From the NCBI GenBank assembly GCA_027310825.1, contig DAIDAC010000001.1, positions 1 to 64,000 on the forward strand: a DNA stretch of 64,000 bases. The letters run 5' to 3'. The notes beneath the pieces were generated by a model. The model searched no databases. It was given only the letters and a program-made list of their open reading frames with translations, and was not told where the DNA came from. This DNA comes from Candidatus Micrarchaeaceae archaeon (GTDB lineage Archaea > Micrarchaeota > Micrarchaeia > Micrarchaeales > Micrarchaeaceae). Within the stretch, counting starts at the first letter, position 1. Every line of letters starts with the position of its first letter. The translations under genes were made by a program, and so were the position numbers. This document shows positions 1 through 6,890 of the stretch, piece after piece.

Positions 1-470
1 CTAATAGTATTTTTTAAGATCTCTTCAAAGAACTTTTCGAATTCGCTAAGGTCTCCGAGGCCGTGTTCCTTTGCTATTCGCTCTCTGAACTTTTCCTTCG
101 TTATCAAAACAATAACACCTATTGGATTTATCAGTTCTAGCTGCCGTTTCATAGCTTCTTCATACACTTTGAAAAAGGCTGGATTCCTCGTTAAGAGATA
201 GGCAATGTTTCCCGTATGCCATGTTTCTACCACCGGGAACAAGTTTGATCTCTGCAATTCTGCATCTCTGGAAACTTCCTTTCTCATTATTACAGATTCA
301 TAATCCTCTTTCGCATACATCGGATTGTAGCTTAGACTTTTACGCAGTTCGTCACCAATCTCAGGAAAGAACTCGAAGCCAAGCCCTGCCCGTCTAAGGA
401 GGTTTGCAATGGTTGTTTTTCCAGAAGCGTGGACGCCATTCATTACCAAAATCTGTTTTTTATTCGTCAT
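1..470 (-). CDS. P-loop nucleotide kinase-like protein (3' end outside window)
   Basis: An open frame starts at ATG 470 and runs off the left edge; 156 codons are visible. The N-terminus has a hydrophobic strand followed by a Walker A loop, GVHASGKTT (residues 13-21). This is typical of thymidylate-kinase-like or AAA_28-like small P-loop proteins. A later hydrophobic strand, PIGVIVLIT, precedes a lid-like basic stretch (KERFRERIAKEH). It starts only a few bases after the methyltransferase stop and is probably the last gene of the operon reading leftwards. The substrate cannot be told from sequence. A nucleotide or small-molecule kinase is an inference from the P-loop and the kinase-like neighbour at 2836-3549. 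Confidence 0.75.
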   Translation of the reverse strand, partial: MTNKKQILVMNGVHASGKTTIANLLRRAGLGFEFFPEIGDELRKSLSYNPMYAKEDYESVIMRKEVSRDAELQRSNLFPVVETWHTGNIAYLLTRNPAFFKVYEEAMKRQLELINPIGVIVLITKEKFRERIAKEHGLGDLSEFEKFFEEILKNTI

Positions 471-475
471 TTGAA

Positions 476-1138
476 TCAACCGGTTTCTATTTTCCTTGCC
501 ACGACTACGTGCCGCGGATAGTATTTGTTCTTGAACAGCTGATGATTCTCAAATGTCAGATTCTTCATTGATCTGAACCTAAAGCCGTTTCGTTTTAATA
601 ATTCGCGGATTTTGTCATGCAAAATAAGTTTAGGCATTTCCTCTTTCCACTTGTGCTCTTGCTTATAGCTGAAATGCCAATAGAATGGAAAAGCCAATTG
701 TGCCAAACGATTTGCTGCAATTCTATCTATTATGATAAGGCTGCCATCATTTTTTAAAATACGATGAGCCTCGCGAAGCCATTTGCTTTTGTCGCTGGTG
801 TGGTGTAGCGAAAACGACATGATTACAAAATCAGTAGACCGGCTAGGCAACCCGCTATCCGCAGCGTCACCAACCATGTACGTTATGTTCTTTGCATAGT
901 TGTGCTCTTTTGCCTGTTTTATCATTGCTTTCGATTCGTCTATGGCAAAAATGTGCCTGACCTTCTTATGGATTACGCCCTCTAAGTAGCCAAACCCGCA
1001 ACCAAAGTCCACCAATGTAGACCTAGGTTTTATTAACTCATACACTCGCGTAGCATCATATTTTTGGGCGTTGTAGTGCTTTTGCTTATCGTAGAATATT
1101 CTGGCGTCTTCGCCGTTTATAACGGAATCTTTCATCAT
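476..1138 (-). CDS. class I SAM-dependent methyltransferase (Methyltransf_11 type)
   Basis: This 220-residue protein has the Rossmann SAM-binding motif I, VDFGCGFGYLEG (residues ~43-54). The acidic end of strand 2 follows (FAIDESKAMIKQA), then motif II/III around SFSLHHTSDKSKWLREA, which leads into LKNDGSLIIIDR. This is the Methyltransf_11/UbiE-like layout for a small-molecule methyltransferase. The start ATG overlaps the stop of the CYTH gene by 4 nt (ATGA), so the two are translationally coupled. The C-terminal 60 residues carry aromatic, basic substrate-binding material and give no family clue. The substrate is unknown. Confidence 0.85.
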   Translation of the reverse strand: MMKDSVINGEDARIFYDKQKHYNAQKYDATRVYELIKPRSTLVDFGCGFGYLEGVIHKKVRHIFAIDESKAMIKQAKEHNYAKNITYMVGDAADSGLPSRSTDFVIMSFSLHHTSDKSKWLREAHRILKNDGSLIIIDRIAANRLAQLAFPFYWHFSYKQEHKWKEEMPKLILHDKIRELLKRNGFRFRSMKNLTFENHQLFKNKYYPRHVVVARKIETG

Positions 1139-1710
1139 TTACCTCCCCTTTCGTAATACTCCTTCAGCAAAAACCCAACTGCGGACTTTTGCCTATCGGC
1201 TTCGGAAAAGCCCAACTGTTTAGCGAACGCGTTGACCTTAGCCTCTGCAGATGTGGCTTGCTTTTCATTTTTGGCGAGTATTTCTATATCTACAAATGTG
1301 CCCACAATCGGATATTTATCTATACAGACGTTTATGTCTCCATATTCGTAGTTCCGGCTTTCCTTTTCTATTACTGGCGCAGGGTCCAGTTTTTTTATGC
1401 CGAGGTATGCAAAAATTTCCATTAGTTCTTCAGGCTTATCGACATAGACTTCGTACTCTTTTGTTTTCATCACTTTCGATATTTTATTGCCGGACGGTTT
1501 ATACGTTAGGATTCCTCCTTTTTTACCTTCTTTTACTCTTATTCGCAACGCTTCTACCGACACCCAAAAATTTCTGTTTTCTAGCGTGTAGTAGTGGTCG
1601 ATGGTTTTCCCTCCTCCAACATATTTTGCGCCTATGCTCGCCAGCTTTGCTTCCAGATCTGCTGGATTTTTTACATGGAACCTAGCCTCTACTTCTATGT
1701 TAACAGTCAG
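1135..1710 (-). CDS. CYTH domain protein (class IV adenylate cyclase / triphosphatase family), CTG start
   Basis: CYTH enzymes act on triphosphates or make cAMP, using acidic residues that line a beta-tunnel. The family signature ExExK/R lies at the very N-terminus (IEVEARFHVKN). It is included only if translation begins at the CTG at 1710-1708; the first ATG/GTG/TTG-type start, a GTG at 1563, would cut off the signature and some 50 residues. The CTG is preceded by AGGTGAT with 3 nt spacing, the same arrangement as at other genes in this window. Other tunnel residues are visible in EALRIRVKEG and in the central Asp/Glu stretch (FVDIEIL). With the CTG start the protein has 191 residues, a normal CYTH length. 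It overlaps the methyltransferase by 4 nt. Which triphosphate it cleaves is unknown. Confidence 0.8.
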   Translation of the reverse strand: MTVNIEVEARFHVKNPADLEAKLASIGAKYVGGGKTIDHYYTLENRNFWVSVEALRIRVKEGKKGGILTYKPSGNKISKVMKTKEYEVYVDKPEELMEIFAYLGIKKLDPAPVIEKESRNYEYGDINVCIDKYPIVGTFVDIEILAKNEKQATSAEAKVNAFAKQLGFSEADRQKSAVGFLLKEYYERGGK

Positions 1711-1714
1711 TTAA

Positions 1715-2842
1715 TCACCTCTTGTAGCACACATAAGACTTTTGCCTGTTGAATTGCATCACATAGAAAGTATATAAAGTGAGGCTCATTCCTACTACTT
1801 TCACAAGAATATGAACCGGCCAGAATAGAATTACGAATACGGGATGGTACTGCCTGATCTCTTTAACAGTGTATAGTATTAATGTAATTGTGATATAGAA
1901 GGAGAGCAGAAGATATGGATTGAATCCATTCAGCAATGCCAATGCGGTGCTAAGTGCCAATGCGATAGGAAAAACGTACCATATGTATATCAATCCAAAC
2001 CCTCCGAATTTTACTTTCGGTTCTGCATTTTTGAAAAAGAGTAGCCACTGTGGAGACATTTGAAGATGTCCTAAAAACCAGCGCGATATCTGCAATGACC
2101 ATGCAGTAAACGTCCCCTTTTCTAATTCGTACGCCAACGGTACAGGTATGCAGTCCAATTTAAGCATTTTCCTTTCATACGCTCTAAGCATAAGTTTTGA
2201 ATCGTCCACCATGCCTTCCCTGATGTTCGCAATAAGCTGTCGTCTCTTCGCTAAGTAAAATGCGCCAGGCAGATAATAGCCAAAGCCTAGTGCACCGCGT
2301 CCCTTCTGTAGTATGAATTGCCTCACCAATTTCTTGATTGAACAAAATCTGGAGAAGTTTGTAGTGTATTTTGGCAGAATCAAACCAAAACAGATGTCGG
2401 CGCCTGTCTGCTGCGCAAAACCTAGAAGAGTACTAATAGAATTATTGCGTAGTATGATGTCTGCGTTCAGTATGCAGACAAATTCCGTCTTTGCCGCGTT
2501 AAGACCAAGAATGCACGACCTGACCAGAGAGGGTGTTTCCCGATGTAATACGCGTATAGATTTGTATGATTTCCAGTAGCTTCGGATAAGTCTTTCCTGC
2601 TGCAGGTTTCTGCCGGTGAATATTACATAGAGATTTATGCGCCGTGGGTTCTGCTTTGACAAACTAGCCAGGCACGTTTTAACCAACTCTGTTTTCTCCT
2701 TGTAGATAGGAAGTATAACGCTGATTTCGTGTTCAGAATCTTTGGCTATGACGCGCTTTGGGGATTTGAGCAATCCGGCAGTAAATAGGATTAAGTATCC
2801 AATCCCTAGAACATCCATAAAAATTAGAATTTGGGCTAGCAT
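1715..2842 (-). CDS. membrane glycosyltransferase family 2
   Basis: The 375-residue protein starts with one membrane helix (residues ~5-25). A GT2 domain follows: ISVILPIYKE at the nucleotide-binding strand, an Asp motif in FVCILNADI, VDDSK in the acceptor region, and QISRW, the QxxRW-type motif of processive GT2 enzymes. Three or four membrane helices form the C-terminus. This is the layout of hyaluronan/cellulose-synthase-like or polyprenyl-linked glycosyltransferases at the cytoplasmic membrane. It overlaps the kinase gene upstream by 7 nt and ends 4 nt before the CYTH start, so it belongs to the same operon. The sugar and acceptor are unknown. Confidence 0.85.
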   Translation of the reverse strand: MLAQILIFMDVLGIGYLILFTAGLLKSPKRVIAKDSEHEISVILPIYKEKTELVKTCLASLSKQNPRRINLYVIFTGRNLQQERLIRSYWKSYKSIRVLHRETPSLVRSCILGLNAAKTEFVCILNADIILRNNSISTLLGFAQQTGADICFGLILPKYTTNFSRFCSIKKLVRQFILQKGRGALGFGYYLPGAFYLAKRRQLIANIREGMVDDSKLMLRAYERKMLKLDCIPVPLAYELEKGTFTAWSLQISRWFLGHLQMSPQWLLFFKNAEPKVKFGGFGLIYIWYVFPIALALSTALALLNGFNPYLLLSFYITITLILYTVKEIRQYHPVFVILFWPVHILVKVVGMSLTLYTFYVMQFNRQKSYVCYKR

Positions 2843-3549
2843 GTCGCGTCACAACCACATTGGGTTCGTATAAACTTCGATAATTCGGAAGCTATGTCCT
2901 CTGGACGTCTATCCGCATCTATGAGTTCCGTGTGTATGCCTTCTGTAAATTGAGTTTCTCCGCCATTAAAGAGTTTTAAGTATCTATCTTGGACAGTGGC
3001 TAAGCGCACCTTATCCGTATCGCTCAGATATTCGCCTTTGCTATTTAACCTGTGTTCAACAGTATTTAGTGATGTGTGGAGCAAGAAAGCCATGTCTGGC
3101 CTGAGGCTTCTTTTGAAAAGGCTTTGCCTCATTTCATCTGAAAGTTTTTTTCTGAGCCCGTCTTCTTTTCCTCCCGAATAAGCATAATTTGCAAGAACAC
3201 TGCGATCGCCAAGTATTATTAATGGTTGACTGGTTTTGTTTGCAATGTTCTGTCTCAGCTTCCGTTCAAAGAACAGGGTGTCTGCAGCTATTAAAAGAGT
3301 ATGGATTTCCGGAAATGACACATATATGAATTCTAGATATCCGGGAATTCTAAAAAGTGTCTTCAGAAGACTGGCCGTAAAGGTTTGCCCATATGCAGGA
3401 ATTTTGTAATCGATAGTCGGTATTCTCGCTTTTCTCAATTCTGTTCTGACAAGACCGAGAACGGTTGATTTTCCGACACCGTCCACTCCTTCTATCGATA
3501 CGAAAACTGGCTTTGCAAGGCTAGTCTTACTATACGGCATTAGATCCAA
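2836..3549 (-). CDS. thymidylate kinase-like (d)NMP kinase
   Basis: The 237-residue protein has a TMPK-type Walker A, EGVDGVGKST (residues ~20-29), and the DR motif of thymidylate kinases in GDRSVLANYAYSGG. A charged lid-like region lies around ERKLRQNIANK. The length is near that of TMPKs (about 205-230). It overlaps the radical-SAM-like gene upstream by 10 nt and the glycosyltransferase downstream by 7 nt. An operon of this kind makes a dedicated pathway kinase more likely than the housekeeping Tmk, so I give no symbol. Confidence 0.75.
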   Translation of the reverse strand: MDLMPYSKTSLAKPVFVSIEGVDGVGKSTVLGLVRTELRKARIPTIDYKIPAYGQTFTASLLKTLFRIPGYLEFIYVSFPEIHTLLIAADTLFFERKLRQNIANKTSQPLIILGDRSVLANYAYSGGKEDGLRKKLSDEMRQSLFKRSLRPDMAFLLHTSLNTVEHRLNSKGEYLSDTDKVRLATVQDRYLKLFNGGETQFTEGIHTELIDADRRPEDIASELSKFIRTQCGCDATC

Positions 3550-4793
3550 CCCAAGAAAGCTTCGTGGTTTAGCGATGTCCTCATGGCCTTTTCACAGAAG
3601 AATGGTCTGAGTCCAGAGCTCCTCACTATTTCCCCGTATCTTTTATAGAAACGCAAGGCATCTTCAGTTTTTGGTACACGGATTCCGGACGGCAGTGTAT
3701 TCCCGTGGTCCATGTGTAGTATGTTCGCTCCTGCTGCTACTCCCATAGAATTCAATTCTTCTATTCCGGAGAGCAAGCTTTCTGCAGGTTCAAGTCCAAA
3801 AACAAAACCTGCCCACACCTTTCCTTCCCCGACAAGGTCTAAAGCGTGTCTATATGCTTCTAGATAGTGCTCCCAAGAAACGTGCCTTTGTTTGCCCGGA
3901 GCCAGCTGCTTGAATAGTTCTCGGTGATACACCTCCGGATTGAAGGCAAATTGTACGCCGAAATCAGCTATCCTGTCTATCAAAGATAAGTCTCTTGGCG
4001 GAGTCAAAATTACAGTAGTTTCCAAGCCAGACAGTTTTGTGACGCGTTCGTTTACCGCCTTCATTACTTCGTAGTATATCGACCATTGGGGATCAGTATC
4101 TATGGAACTTCCGGCAGTAAAGATCAGGTGTTTGTGTCCGCCAAAATCATATTTCAGGGCCTCTGCAAGCGCAGCAACTGCGTTTTCTATCGTCCTTTCC
4201 CGTTTTTTCTGCCACCAGGCAGTAGACTCGTCTTTTGACATCCCAGTTATTTCTGAAATTCTAAGCAGATCTTGACCGGCGAATTTGTTGGCTATTGAAT
4301 TAATTCCGCAGAATTTGCAAGCTTCGTGCTCAGTATAGAATGCACAGTCGTGCCAGAGCCAAACGTTGACTTCGCATAAGCCGCAATTGCTTATCACTCT
4401 ATTCACTGGTGTGCCGTCTGGTGTTTTTGAATCCCTGAATGGTGGATGCTTGAGCAGCTCTACGCGAACTTGAAGATACTCGCCGGTATTTACGTCTTGA
4501 ATTCTTGGAGCCCCATCGACAAAAACTAATTTGTATGGGGTTGTGCGGTAGTTTACACAGCTTGCTGCAGATGTCCTACCAGCCAAGTCAGTCAGTAACA
4601 ATTCCTGGGGAACTAATTTTTTCTCCGCTTCGCTTATGTGGTGGCTACTGTTATAACCAAAATCCTCGCGTTTATAGCCGCTTAGATGGCGTATTGCATC
4701 GAAATCGATTCCAATTCCGTTTGTTAGCATCGCAGCTTTGGCGTACACTACAGACTCCTTGCTTATTTCCACATCTGTTGTCTTATTCGGCAT
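3540..4793 (-). CDS. radical SAM-like iron-sulfur enzyme
   Basis: About 417 residues. The cysteine-rich segment at residues ~130-160 reads CGLCEVNVWLWHDC and then CKFCGI, ending in a CxxC pair as in radical SAM enzymes, but with wider spacing than the classic CxxxCxxC. After it come TIM-barrel-like alternating strands: HLIFTAGSS, ETTVILTPP, QFAFNPEVYH, VWAGFVFGLEPAESLL and AGANILHMDHG. These fit the radical SAM barrel, with a GLEP motif late in the fold. I chose ATG 4793, which has GAGTGAT upstream, over the GTG at 4802. It is the first gene of the leftward operon. The reaction is unknown. Confidence 0.65.
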   Translation of the reverse strand: MPNKTTDVEISKESVVYAKAAMLTNGIGIDFDAIRHLSGYKREDFGYNSSHHISEAEKKLVPQELLLTDLAGRTSAASCVNYRTTPYKLVFVDGAPRIQDVNTGEYLQVRVELLKHPPFRDSKTPDGTPVNRVISNCGLCEVNVWLWHDCAFYTEHEACKFCGINSIANKFAGQDLLRISEITGMSKDESTAWWQKKRERTIENAVAALAEALKYDFGGHKHLIFTAGSSIDTDPQWSIYYEVMKAVNERVTKLSGLETTVILTPPRDLSLIDRIADFGVQFAFNPEVYHRELFKQLAPGKQRHVSWEHYLEAYRHALDLVGEGKVWAGFVFGLEPAESLLSGIEELNSMGVAAGANILHMDHGNTLPSGIRVPKTEDALRFYKRYGEIVRSSGLRPFFCEKAMRTSLNHEAFLGWI

Positions 4794-4811
4794 CGTAATC
4801 ACTCAGCATAA

Positions 4812-5183
4812 TCATCTCGAGGCGTAAGAGCCTGATATGTAGTCTCTGTCAGTGTGCTTGCATTTAGTACACGTGAATGTGACAACACCCTGCTCATCAT
4901 TCATCCTCGAAGCGCCTATCTCCCCCATAATGGCCCTATCATTTCCACAATGTTCACAAATTCTTTCCACTGTAGAGCTGTCGTTTCCACTAAGAATAAT
5001 GATTTTCCCCTTATCTTCAGCCGGCTCGCTAACCGTTATAGTGGCAGTGGGGGTAGATCCATCGTCTCTTCGTACGATTTCACTATAATCGCATGTGCCA
5101 CATGTCCTGAGAAGTCTGCCATCGATGCGTTTCGGCACTAGGAGTCGCTTGCAATTCGGGCAAAATGATGTCTTACTCTGCAT
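4812..5183 (-). CDS. transcription factor S-like zinc ribbon protein (TFS/RpoM family)
   Basis: Starting at ATG 5183 gives 123 residues, close to the ~110 of archaeal TFS. The N-terminal ribbon has FCPNCKRLL and TCGTC, as in RNA polymerase subunit M/Rpb9. The C-terminal ribbon has CEHCGNDRA and CTKCKHTDRDY, with the acidic pair DE in MNDEQG where TFS carries the catalytic DE that stimulates transcript cleavage. The longer frame upstream of 5183 is basic, AT-rich and has no conserved look. TFS helps stalled RNA polymerase cleave its transcript and restart. Paralogues of TFS can instead inhibit polymerase, so activity is not certain. Confidence 0.75.
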   Translation of the reverse strand: MQSKTSFCPNCKRLLVPKRIDGRLLRTCGTCDYSEIVRRDDGSTPTATITVSEPAEDKGKIIILSGNDSSTVERICEHCGNDRAIMGEIGASRMNDEQGVVTFTCTKCKHTDRDYISGSYASR

Positions 5184-5564
5184 AGAATTTTCACGTTTAT
5201 TATAATATTTATGGTTTTTGGTGATGGAAATACTGAGAGACAAAATATTTTTCATGATAATCAATCGTCAACGTTTTATCTGGCGTTAAAGGCTTGCTCG
5301 CTGGCTTGATGGTCGGTGTGGATCCAAGAACATTGAACAGAATAACCGGGGCAGCAAGAGCAAGACAAAAGGGTGGATTGCTCTGGCCCCGGCTTATTCA
5401 GCATTTCGTAGATTGGCGTATACTTCCCCACCGTAACATCCATGTGACTCTATCTATGAACGTACCAGATTTTAAACCATGTAAATTATATAACAAAAAT
5501 TATGCTTAGGATATACATGGCGAATTACTTATGAAAAAAATATAAGTTTCCTAATACAACCTAA
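5184..5564. other. non-coding stretch between TFS-like gene and operon promoter
   Basis: About 380 nt without a convincing gene. A 71-codon frame at 5294-5509 has no ribosome site, no domain and mixed composition; I treat it as chance or a decayed remnant. No tRNA or repeat structure was seen. Confidence 0.4.
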
Positions 5565-5577
5565 GGTATATATATTA
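5565..5577 (+). promoter_or_regulatory. TATA box of the ParB-like paralogue operon
   Basis: GGTATATATATTA is a strong archaeal TATA element. A transcript would start near 5595-5600, about 20-25 nt before the ATG at 5620, which has AAGTGAAGGG upstream. No equally clear TATA box precedes the three downstream genes, which supports one operon. Confidence 0.6.
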
Positions 5578-5619
5578 TGTAAATCCAAGATTTGTTATAG
5601 AATTTATGTAAGTGAAGGG

Positions 5620-6882
5620 ATGGAGAGAGACCGGAAGGAATTCTACAAGAGGTTTGTCAAGTCGTCGCTATTGGCTGGAGAATCTGATCGTCCACTCCTT
5701 CTGGATGGTGGAAAACATCATTTTATGATACCGATGACGTATGTTACTCCGAGCTATCTAGCAGTACAGAGGTTTGCAGTGGTCTCGGCATTGACGAATT
5801 TGGGCAACAGCGTATCAATATTCTTACACGACAACAACATACTTGCACACAAACATCCGAGACGAATGTCGCTGAAACGTACAAAAGTGTCACTGAGTAG
5901 TCACGTTGAAGACATAGTTGACGAGATAATGCTTTTGCTAGTTGTTCTTGGCGCAAATCTGACAAACGTGAAGATAATAAGATCATCTGATGCGTGGGCA
6001 ACTATATCCCAGAATAAGGCAGATTTTTTTGCGTTCTATGAACTCCTCGGAGAGGTAAAACTTGAGAAGATGGTAGAAGAAGAAGGCAAGTTTTATAGCG
6101 CAGCGTATCATGCTATCCAAAAGCCGTTCGACATGTACTTTGCAAATAACTGTGCAAGACTTTCCAAGGTTGTCGAAGACAATCCTGATTTCATAATAGC
6201 GCCAGCAGATAGAGCAGAAGTATACAAATACATAAGAAGTAAGATGCTAGTACTTCATAATGGGGGAGATGACGATAACATAGTTCCTGCACTCTGCCAC
6301 ACAAAACAACTTGCAAATCTGCAGCACAAGGATTCGTGGCCGTCATGCAACATGAGCCTTGGTGAGATAGGGGATATCGTAGGCAAGGCCAGATTGGCAG
6401 TATCAGAAAGGGCAAACGTCTCTTCTGCTTTTGTTGCTCCAATGTCTGAGTTTTTGCAGGAAACGTCGCTGTTGAAGAAGCCAGTACAGACACCAAAAAA
6501 TCCTTCTGATGCAGAGCTTGCAGAAGGCATACACACAATACTCAACGCAATAACATGTAAGGCAAGAGATTGCACAACGGAAAGTACAAAGGAGGTGCTC
6601 GTCAACGCTAAGTTCGACTTTCAGGAAGTCCGTACTATACTCGCAAGCAAAACGATGCTCAAAACCCTGCTTTACTGCAACGGAGAACTGACAAACTCAG
6701 AAATAGCAAGAAAGCTTGGCCTACAGCTAAGCAACGTCAGCACATACATAAACAAGATGAGGAAGCTTAGCCTAGTCACAACAGACACTAAACCTAAGAT
6801 AAAGTTCAGCCGCTTGATCATAGATGTAGATGCATTGATGAAAAATGAGGACAGCAACACAAAAGAACACAACAACTTTTAA
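5620..6882 (+). CDS. winged-helix protein with possible class I aminoacyl-tRNA-synthetase-like N-terminal domain
   Basis: The 420-residue protein ends in a clear helix-turn-helix (residues ~345-395): LLYCNGELTNSEIARKLG followed by LSNVSTYINKMRKL. The first ~290 residues match no family I can name with certainty. By eye, the order of elements follows the TrpRS in this same window (15854-16969): LGNSVSIFLHD against its LGARCYFGIAD, then VEDIVDEIMLLLVVLGAN against its AKQIAIDNATDVLALGVD. The HIGH and KMSKS motifs are absent, so an active synthetase is unlikely; a nucleotide-sensing fold is possible. It is the first gene of the operon, 8 nt before the Nudix paralogue's ATG, and may be its regulator. 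Confidence 0.6.
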   Translation: MERDRKEFYKRFVKSSLLAGESDRPLLLDGGKHHFMIPMTYVTPSYLAVQRFAVVSALTNLGNSVSIFLHDNNILAHKHPRRMSLKRTKVSLSSHVEDIVDEIMLLLVVLGANLTNVKIIRSSDAWATISQNKADFFAFYELLGEVKLEKMVEEEGKFYSAAYHAIQKPFDMYFANNCARLSKVVEDNPDFIIAPADRAEVYKYIRSKMLVLHNGGDDDNIVPALCHTKQLANLQHKDSWPSCNMSLGEIGDIVGKARLAVSERANVSSAFVAPMSEFLQETSLLKKPVQTPKNPSDAELAEGIHTILNAITCKARDCTTESTKEVLVNAKFDFQEVRTILASKTMLKTLLYCNGELTNSEIARKLGLQLSNVSTYINKMRKLSLVTTDTKPKIKFSRLIIDVDALMKNEDSNTKEHNNF

Positions 6883-6890
6883 TCGTGAAC

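Noticed and set aside
5294-5509. 71-codon frame on the plus strand
   Set aside because: No ribosome site, promoter or conserved look; it lies in a non-coding gap.
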